Shown one piece after another: positions 1 to 4,113 of a DNA stretch of 10,966 nucleotides; the stretch's first letter is position 1; every line of letters starts with the position of its first letter. The stretch comes from CALAMD01 sp035301345 (GTDB lineage: Bacteria > Bacillota > Bacilli > Bacillales > Amphibacillaceae). Made by a program: the position numbers and the translations under genes. The stretch spans positions 1 to 10,966 of the forward strand of contig DATGUM010000044.1 in assembly GCA_035301345.1 (NCBI GenBank), read 5' to 3'. The notes below the pieces were generated by a model. It worked only from the letters and a program-made list of their open reading frames with translations, was not told where the DNA came from and made no database searches.

Positions 1-109
1 GGATAAAAGAAGCGAACCATACACCAACGATTCCAAAGAATACAAATTGAAAAACGAGGGATACATCACTCGCTCGAATTCGTTTCCCTCGTCTTTTAAA
101 AGTTTTCAT
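1..109 (-). CDS. FtsK/TcpA-type conjugation coupling protein (Tn916 Orf21-like), N-terminal fragment
   Basis: Only the first 36 codons are present; the gene runs off the left edge. The reading is MKTFKRRGKRIRASD followed by a hydrophobic stretch (about residues 17-36) rich in Val, Phe, Ile and Gly. A basic RGKRIR segment followed by a membrane span is how Tn916 Orf21 begins, as I recall it. That family is the FtsK/HerA-type ATPase that acts as coupling protein, delivering single-stranded element DNA to the mating channel. The ATG shares one base with the stop of the upstream DUF961 gene (TAATG), so translational coupling is likely; I see no clear separate ribosome binding site. The gene order Orf23-Orf22-this gene supports the call strongly. 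The ATPase domain is outside the window, so intactness is unknown. Confidence 0.75.
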   Translation of the reverse strand, partial: MKTFKRRGKRIRASDVSLVFQFVFFGIVGVWFASFI

Positions 110-489
110 TATTTGTCTTTATTTGGACTAGATTTTGGAATGTTACTTGTCGATGCTGTCGCTTTTCCCTTTAAGATTAAATCATCTGCTTTAATGTACC
201 AATCAACATCCGCTCCACGAAATGTTGCATTTGCAACTGTATCTGCGACGGGATTAATAATTTCTACTTCTGCATTATAATCAAATTCTTTTAAGGGAAC
301 AGAAGCAGGAATACTTACTTGAATCATGCGCCCTTGTTCCCTCGATTTTAAGTCATAGGTGCGTTCTTTAACTTCGGTTGATACTGTACCATCTTCGTTT
401 TGCAGAAAAACTTCACGTCGTAATGCAGAAAACTTCAATAAACCAAAAGTTTTTTCTTTATCAATGACAATACCTTGTGCTAATCTCAT
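109..489 (-). CDS. DUF961 family protein, Tn916 Orf22-like
   Basis: A 126-residue soluble protein of the DUF961 family (YdcP/Orf22/Orf23 group) found at the start of the conjugation module of Tn916- and ICEBs1-type elements. Recognisable stretches are MRLAQGIVIDKEKTFGLLKF at the N-terminus, RTYDLKSREQGRMIQVSIPA (about 44-63) and GADVDWYIKADD (about 92-103). The C-terminus is a low-complexity, Ser/Lys-rich tail. The biochemical role of DUF961 proteins is not established to my knowledge. The ribosome binding site AAGGAGG lies nine bases before the ATG and overlaps the stop of the preceding gene, so the two genes are tightly coupled. It shares the TFG-L-(F/Y) pattern with its upstream neighbour, so the two are probably ancient duplicates. 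Confidence 0.9.
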   Translation of the reverse strand: MRLAQGIVIDKEKTFGLLKFSALRREVFLQNEDGTVSTEVKERTYDLKSREQGRMIQVSIPASVPLKEFDYNAEVEIINPVADTVANATFRGADVDWYIKADDLILKGKATASTSNIPKSSPNKDK

Positions 490-502
490 ACCTTTTTCCT
501 CC

Positions 503-817
503 TTATGCTTTTACCATGTCATCTGCATGTAAAATATAATTTGTGAAACCACGTTCTCCAATTTTATAACCCTCTGCGGTGATTCTTGCATTGACTAGTT
601 TTATTTTTTCCTCATGTTCAAAGAACTTTTCTCCTGCTTCTTGGGGGAGAATCACCTCAACATCATCTGCACGTTGAATATCAGAATACAGATTATAGCT
701 TCGAGAAAGAGTGGTCATGCGTCCATTAATCCGTCGCTGTTCAACTTTGCCTTCTCCTGCATATTCTAAATTTCCAAAAGTTTTTTCCATGTTTGGAATA
801 ACATATTTCAATTCCAT
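503..817 (-). CDS. DUF961 family protein, Tn916 Orf23-like
   Basis: A 104-residue protein that I recognise as the Orf23-type DUF961 protein of Tn916/Tn5801-like elements. Diagnostic stretches are MELKYVIPNMEKTFGNLEYA (1-20), the QRRINGRMTTLSRSYNLYSD segment (about 27-46) and ITAEGYKIGERGFTNYILHADD near the C-terminus. It is usually the first conserved gene of the conjugation operon, directly followed by Orf22 and Orf21, and that is the order here. The molecular function is unknown. An AAGAGG sequence about eight bases before the ATG is a reasonable ribosome binding site. The 107 bases upstream hold no convincing promoter. In Tn916 these genes are expressed mainly from the circular excised form, and the same could apply here (inference). 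Confidence 0.92.
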   Translation of the reverse strand: MELKYVIPNMEKTFGNLEYAGEGKVEQRRINGRMTTLSRSYNLYSDIQRADDVEVILPQEAGEKFFEHEEKIKLVNARITAEGYKIGERGFTNYILHADDMVKA

Positions 818-924
818 TATATAAACCTCTTTTCTTGTTTTAATTTTTGGTTATCTATTCATATGGAAAGCAAGGGCAGAGGGGAGGGGAACGAGAAAAA
901 TACATCTTCATTTGTCAATCACTC

Positions 925-1110
925 CTATGATTCTTGTAGCCGATAATCCACACGTCCATAAATCACACACCAAAATACAACCATTGTTTCTCCATTTTCA
1001 TCACGTATCAATTTCCCATAAGGAAAAAAAGGAAAGTCTTCAATCTCAATTTCATTCATAACAAAATGGTCCTCAATCCATTCCATCACCTTTGTTTCAT
1101 TCTCTTCCAA
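925..1110 (-). CDS. hypothetical 61-residue acidic protein of the conjugative element
   Basis: I do not recognise this family. The frame is open further upstream to a GTG at 1119, but only one base would separate that GTG from the AAGGAG at 1121-1126. The in-frame TTG at 1110 sits nine bases after AAGGAG and is the better start. The product is short and acidic, with many Glu and Asp in its first half (EENETKVMEWIEDHF), a central EIEDFPFFPYGK segment and an ENGETMVVFW stretch near the end. There is no signal peptide or membrane span. It lies between the methyltransferase and the Orf23-type gene, on the same strand, roughly where Tn916 places its poorly characterised orf24. A good ribosome binding site and protein-like composition support a real gene. 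Confidence 0.6.
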   Translation of the reverse strand: MEENETKVMEWIEDHFVMNEIEIEDFPFFPYGKLIRDENGETMVVFWCVIYGRVDYRLQES

Positions 1111-1141
1111 AGAAACCACACTCCTTCATGGATGAAGCAAT

Positions 1142-1173
1142 AAAAAAAGCATGACAGATAGAATTTGTCACAC
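1142..1173 (-). terminator. probable intrinsic terminator of the methyltransferase gene
   Basis: On the minus strand, 14 bases after the methyltransferase stop, GTGTGACA pairs with TGTCATGC (eight pairs, two of them G-U) across a nine-base loop and runs directly into seven T. The T-run corresponds to plus-strand A at 1142-1148. The stem is modest, so termination may be partial and leave some read-through to the 61-residue gene. Confidence 0.5.
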
Positions 1174-1187
1174 GTTAGTTTGTTTAT

Positions 1188-2249
1188 CTATAAAACTTCC
1201 GCAATACCAGCCATAATATATGCCACACATGGTACAGCTATCGCATTTCCAAGCGCTTTGTATCTTGCATGATCACTAATTGCTTCATCTTTGTGTCCTA
1301 AAGCTGTCCAACCCTCTGGTAATCCCATCAAACGTTCACATTCTAATGGGGTAAGCTGACGAATAAATCCTTCTTTTTCTTCTCCTTCGTACCAAAATGA
1401 AAAATAATTTACAGAGCCTGCGAGCAAAGTGGGGAAAGGGTCATTTGTCCGTCCAAAACTTCCAATGAACCCTGATTTGTTTTTATCTTTTGCGGCACTT
1501 CGCATACGTCTTTCTTGAAAGGGTCGGACGATGGGTATTTTCCTCCTTGTTTTTTCAGTAAATCTTCGACTGGCAACGGAGGAGGGCAGCCTGCTTTCTC
1601 CGCAAGACGTAGGAAACGACTGCAAATCGCGGGTTTTAAATAGTATTTCTCTGGCACGTGTTCCTCCAAAATCTGCCACGAGGAAGATACGTCTTCTTCT
1701 TTGAGCAAGCGTGGGGATTTCCCAATATCGGGCGTCCAATAGTCGCCAACACACTTCAACATCCTTCCCTCGGACCATTCCAGCGTTTGCCCATTCTCCA
1801 GAAGCAGGCATTGGAACAGCGGTTTTTGTGAACGACTCCAACACGGCTTTAAAATCCAACCGGTTATTTGATGAAAAAGCTCCCATGACGTTTTCCCAAA
1901 CAGCGATAACTGGATATGTTCCATTCGTTGCACACCTCATTTCTTCAATAATTCGGATTGCATGATAAAATAAACTAGATTGACTTCCTGCAAGACCTTC
2001 TCTTTTTCCGATATTTGATAAGTTCTGACAAGGTGAACCAAAAGTAATGATATGAACAGGCGGTATTTCTCCACCATCTATTTTTGTGATATCCCCGAGA
2101 TGAAGCATGTTAGGGAAATGCCGTTTTGTAATAGATACAGGTGCTTTCTCTATCTCACTTGCCCATGTTGGTATAATTCCGTAACAAGAACCAGCTAGAG
2201 GAAATACCCCGATTCCATCAAATAAACTTCCCAATGTAATAACTGTCAT
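1188..2249 (-). CDS. DNA (cytosine-5)-methyltransferase, orphan
   Basis: A 353-residue C5-cytosine DNA methyltransferase that transfers a methyl group from S-adenosylmethionine to cytosine in a specific DNA site. Motifs appear in the usual order: motif I SLFDGIG (8-14) for cofactor binding; motif IV GSPCQNLS (71-78) with catalytic Cys74; motif VI WENV (118-121); motif VIII QRRRR (183-187); a target-recognition region of about 105 residues; then RQLTPLECERLMGLPEGW (297-314) and motif X KALGNAI (331-337). Everything needed for activity is present and the length is normal for a compact member. The ATG follows AAAGGA by nine bases. No restriction endonuclease is visible next to it, so in this window it is an orphan. 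It resembles the phage and mobile-element group of such enzymes and may protect the element from host restriction (inference). The target sequence cannot be read from the protein. Residues 106-281 are overlapped by a long +1 frame, described separately. Confidence 0.93.
   Translation of the reverse strand: MTVITLGSLFDGIGVFPLAGSCYGIIPTWASEIEKAPVSITKRHFPNMLHLGDITKIDGGEIPPVHIITFGSPCQNLSNIGKREGLAGSQSSLFYHAIRIIEEMRCATNGTYPVIAVWENVMGAFSSNNRLDFKAVLESFTKTAVPMPASGEWANAGMVRGKDVEVCWRLLDARYWEIPTLAQRRRRIFLVADFGGTRAREILFKTRDLQSFPTSCGESRLPSSVASRRFTEKTRRKIPIVRPFQERRMRSAAKDKNKSGFIGSFGRTNDPFPTLLAGSVNYFSFWYEGEEKEGFIRQLTPLECERLMGLPEGWTALGHKDEAISDHARYKALGNAIAVPCVAYIMAGIAEVL
1409..1924 (-). CDS. possible overlapping gene, +1 frame inside the methyltransferase
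   Basis: This 171-codon frame lies wholly within the methyltransferase gene, shifted by one base. It starts MEHIQLSLFGKTSWELF at an ATG at 1924, about ten bases after a GAGG; an in-frame GTG exists at 1933. Unlike an ordinary shadow, it reads like a protein. It has a segment WQILEEHVPEKYYL (about 83-96) followed by KPAICSRFLRLAEKAGCPPP. From memory, this pattern (KYYLSP-AC-GILRRA-RGKELPP) recurs in annotated phage and mobile-element proteins and lines up codon for codon with the typical methyltransferase stretch ILFESEGLSRYS read in another frame. That suggests both frames are kept in the family. No function is known to me. It could still be only a by-product of constraint on the methyltransferase. 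Confidence 0.35.
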   Translation of the reverse strand: MEHIQLSLFGKTSWELFHQITGWILKPCWSRSQKPLFQCLLLENGQTLEWSEGRMLKCVGDYWTPDIGKSPRLLKEEDVSSSWQILEEHVPEKYYLKPAICSRFLRLAEKAGCPPPLPVEDLLKKQGGKYPSSDPFKKDVCEVPQKIKTNQGSLEVLDGQMTLSPLCSQAL

Positions 2250-2273
2250 AGGTAATCATCCTTTGGCGGAAAA

Positions 2274-2296
2274 ATTTATAAATGACATTTATAAAT
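2274..2296. repeat. two tandem palindromic ATTTATAAAT boxes
   Basis: Two identical copies of the self-complementary 10-mer ATTTATAAAT lie at 2274-2283 and 2287-2296, separated by GAC, giving a period of 13. They sit 25-47 bases upstream of the methyltransferase ATG, just before its ribosome binding site. Each copy contains TATAAA, so one may double as a -10 element. An operator for autoregulation or for an element repressor is possible. The high A+T content makes chance palindromes more likely. Confidence 0.4.
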
Positions 2297-2386
2297 GGAA
2301 ATAATATTTTTAATTACTCCTCTCACTTTCTAATCATACATGTGCAAAAAATACTGATAAGCAGTGACTTCAAAAAATGAAGGAAC

Positions 2387-2426
2387 AAAAAAAGAGATAT
2401 TGCTTTTACACAACATCCCTCATTTT
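2387..2426 (-). terminator. intrinsic terminator downstream of guaA, within the element end
   Basis: Reading the minus strand, GAGGGATGTTG (2421-2411) pairs with CAATATCTCTT (2402-2392) over eleven positions with G-U pairs allowed. The loop is eight bases, TGTAAAAG. A run of seven T follows (A at 2387-2393 on the plus strand) and an A-rich stretch precedes. It lies about 125 bases beyond the guaA stop and should stop transcription coming from the guaA operon before it reaches the methyltransferase and conjugation genes. The G-U pairs become A-C mismatches on the plus strand, so it is directional. Confidence 0.75.
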
Positions 2427-2439
2427 TCTCCGTTTCCTC

Positions 2440-2457
2440 TGGCGGAATCTTGGCGGA
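2440..2457. repeat. paired TGGCGGA direct repeats near the element boundary
   Basis: TGGCGGA occurs at 2440-2446 and again at 2451-2457, 11 bases apart, which places both on the same face of the helix. A further copy, TTGGCGGA, is at 2263-2270. These are conspicuously GC-rich words in AT-rich DNA at an element end. Arm-type binding sites for the integrase or excisionase are one explanation (inference). Confidence 0.35.
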
Positions 2458-2547
2458 GAACCTATTCATTTTTGATTGTTTTATCCATTTTACGTACCAT
2501 CAAAATGCAGTCAAATCAACGTTTTCACTTCAAATGCTCTTAGTGAA

Positions 2548-4080
2548 TTACTCCCACTCAATCGTCGCTGGTGGTTTACTCGATATATCATAAACAACGC
2601 GGTTTACGTAATCGACTTCGTTCGTAATTCTTCGTGATATTTTATCAAGAACGTCATACGGAATGTGTGCCCATTCAGACGTCATGCCGTCGACAGAATG
2701 TACCGCGCGAATTCCGACTGTGTAATCGTATGAGCGTGCGTCATTTTTCACTCCGACACTACGGATGTCTGGTAGAACAGCGAAGTATTGCCAAATCTTG
2801 CGGTCAAGGCCTGCGTTTGCAATTTCTTCTCGTAAAACAGCGTCCGCTTCACGAACAATTTTAAGTTTATCTTCTGTCACTTCACCTAATACACGAATCC
2901 CTAGTCCTGGTCCTGGGAATGGTTGTCTCCAGACGATGTGGTCTGGCATACCGAGTGCTGTTCCTAGCTCTCTTACTTCATCTTTAAATAAGTAACTAAT
3001 CGGCTCAATTAATGATAACTCCATATGTTCAGGTAAACCACCGACGTTATGGTGTGATTTAATCATTTCACCTGTGCCAACACCACTTTCAATGACGTCA
3101 CTATAAAGTGTTCCTTGTGCTAAAAATTCAATATCAACGAGTTTTTCTGCTTCTGCGTCGAATACGTTAATAAATTCATTTCCGATAATTTTACGTTTTT
3201 CTTCTGGGTCATCTACGCCTGCAAGTTTTGATAAAAATTGTTCTTGAGCGTCAACTTTAATAACGTTGACGTGGAAATCTTCTTCAAATAATTTCATCAC
3301 TTCATCTGCTTCATTTTTACGTAGCATGCCGTGATCAACGAATATACACGTTAATTGGTCACCAATCGCTTCGTGAAGCAACACTGCAACGACCGATGAA
3401 TCAACGCCCCCACTTAAGCCACAAAGAACCTTTTTGTCACCAACTTCAGCTTTAATTTGCTCGACTTGGTAATCAATAAATCCTTTAATCGACCAATCAC
3501 CTGAACAGTTACATACATCAAATAAAAAGTGTTTTAAAATGCTTGTCGTTCCTTCATTTAATGAATCACACGGAACGAACTGCAAACCATACCTATTATT
3601 CTCTTTGTTACTCACCGCAAGAACGTGTGACTGTTCATCAGTCGCTTCAATCGTAAATGATGGTCCGACTGTCATGACGTCATCTCCACCGTAAAAACTA
3701 ACATCAGTGATTTGTTTTGCCTCTTCGAGTAAATTAGCTGACTCATTGATAGAGAGTCCTTTTGTTTCCTTTATACGTGTTGCCGATTTTGCCACGTCCC
3801 CACCATAATATGAGCACATATACGACATGCCGTAGCCGATGCCTAAAATCGGGATGTCAAGATCTAATAATGCTTCATCATAAGGGAGTTGCTCATCATC
3901 GTGAACACTTTTATTTCCACCTGAAAGGATAATGCCTTTCGGGTTCATTTCTTTTATCTCTTCAACAGATAGTTTGTAATTGTAAACTTCACTATAAACA
4001 TTCAATTCTCTTATTTTTCTCGTCAGTAATTGATTATATTCACTGCCAAAATCGAGTACTAATACTTTTTCATTTTGCAT
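2548..4080 (-). CDS. guaA: GMP synthase with a degenerate glutaminase domain
   Basis: A 510-residue, full-length two-domain GMP synthase, which converts XMP, ATP and an amino donor to GMP in the cytoplasm. The C-terminal synthetase half is strongly conserved: PP-loop LSGGVDSS (222-229), VDHGMLRKNEADEVM (248-262), QGTLYSDVIES (322-332), KSHHNVGGLP (341-350), WRQPFPGPGLGIRVLGE (384-400), and a standard end KPPATIEWE. The N-terminal class I glutaminase half keeps its fold (LDFGSEYNQLLTRKIRE, about 9-25) but has lost its active site. The expected GICYGMQ reads GIGYGMS, so the nucleophilic Cys is Gly82. The expected FHPE reads FVPC, so His and Glu become Val169 and Cys171. The usual SHGD region reads YGGDD. 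The enzyme should therefore depend on free ammonia or a separate glutaminase (inference). The ATG is nine bases after AAGGAG, and the gene lies 33 bases after the transglutaminase-like gene. The 3' end serves as the element target and remains intact. Confidence 0.95.
   Translation of the reverse strand: MQNEKVLVLDFGSEYNQLLTRKIRELNVYSEVYNYKLSVEEIKEMNPKGIILSGGNKSVHDDEQLPYDEALLDLDIPILGIGYGMSYMCSYYGGDVAKSATRIKETKGLSINESANLLEEAKQITDVSFYGGDDVMTVGPSFTIEATDEQSHVLAVSNKENNRYGLQFVPCDSLNEGTTSILKHFLFDVCNCSGDWSIKGFIDYQVEQIKAEVGDKKVLCGLSGGVDSSVVAVLLHEAIGDQLTCIFVDHGMLRKNEADEVMKLFEEDFHVNVIKVDAQEQFLSKLAGVDDPEEKRKIIGNEFINVFDAEAEKLVDIEFLAQGTLYSDVIESGVGTGEMIKSHHNVGGLPEHMELSLIEPISYLFKDEVRELGTALGMPDHIVWRQPFPGPGLGIRVLGEVTEDKLKIVREADAVLREEIANAGLDRKIWQYFAVLPDIRSVGVKNDARSYDYTVGIRAVHSVDGMTSEWAHIPYDVLDKISRRITNEVDYVNRVVYDISSKPPATIEWE
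2549..2559 (-). other. probable attachment site core at the guaA 3' end
   Basis: The last coding bases of guaA plus part of its stop read GAGTGGGAGTA on the minus strand. From memory, Tn5801-like elements use GAGTGGGAATA at the 3' end of guaA as target, which differs at one position. Element genes begin directly beyond this point, so it should be one recombination junction. No second full copy exists in the window; the partner should lie at the far left end of the element, outside the window. Confidence 0.6.
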
Positions 4081-4113
4081 ATTGCCCGTCTCCTTCTTTC
4101 AATGTTCATCCAT

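Larger units (their letters stand above)
2250..2547. other. terminal non-coding segment of the integrated element
   Basis: These 298 bases between the methyltransferase and guaA hold no credible gene. From the guaA side they contain a pair of TGGCGGA repeats one helical turn apart (2440-2457), an intrinsic terminator pointing away from guaA, about 90 AT-rich bases, two tandem palindromic ATTTATAAAT boxes (2274-2296), a third TTGGCGGA, and the methyltransferase ribosome binding site. If the element entered at the end of guaA, this is its terminal sequence. It would then be expected to contain arm-type integrase sites and the methyltransferase promoter. I could not assign a good -35/-10 pair. 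Confidence 0.55.

Noticed and set aside
913..918. Perfect TTGACA on the minus strand upstream of the Orf23-type gene
   Set aside because: At 17 bases spacing the -10 position reads CTCGTT, and neighbouring spacings are no better, so no promoter is called.
2427..2460. Seven-base inverted repeat TTCTCCG / CGGAGAA as a second terminator
   Set aside because: The loop is 20 bases and no T-run follows directly on either strand.
2548..4080. guaA as a pseudogene
   Set aside because: The frame is full length, the synthetase half keeps every recognisable motif and the ribosome binding site is good. Only the glutaminase active site is altered.
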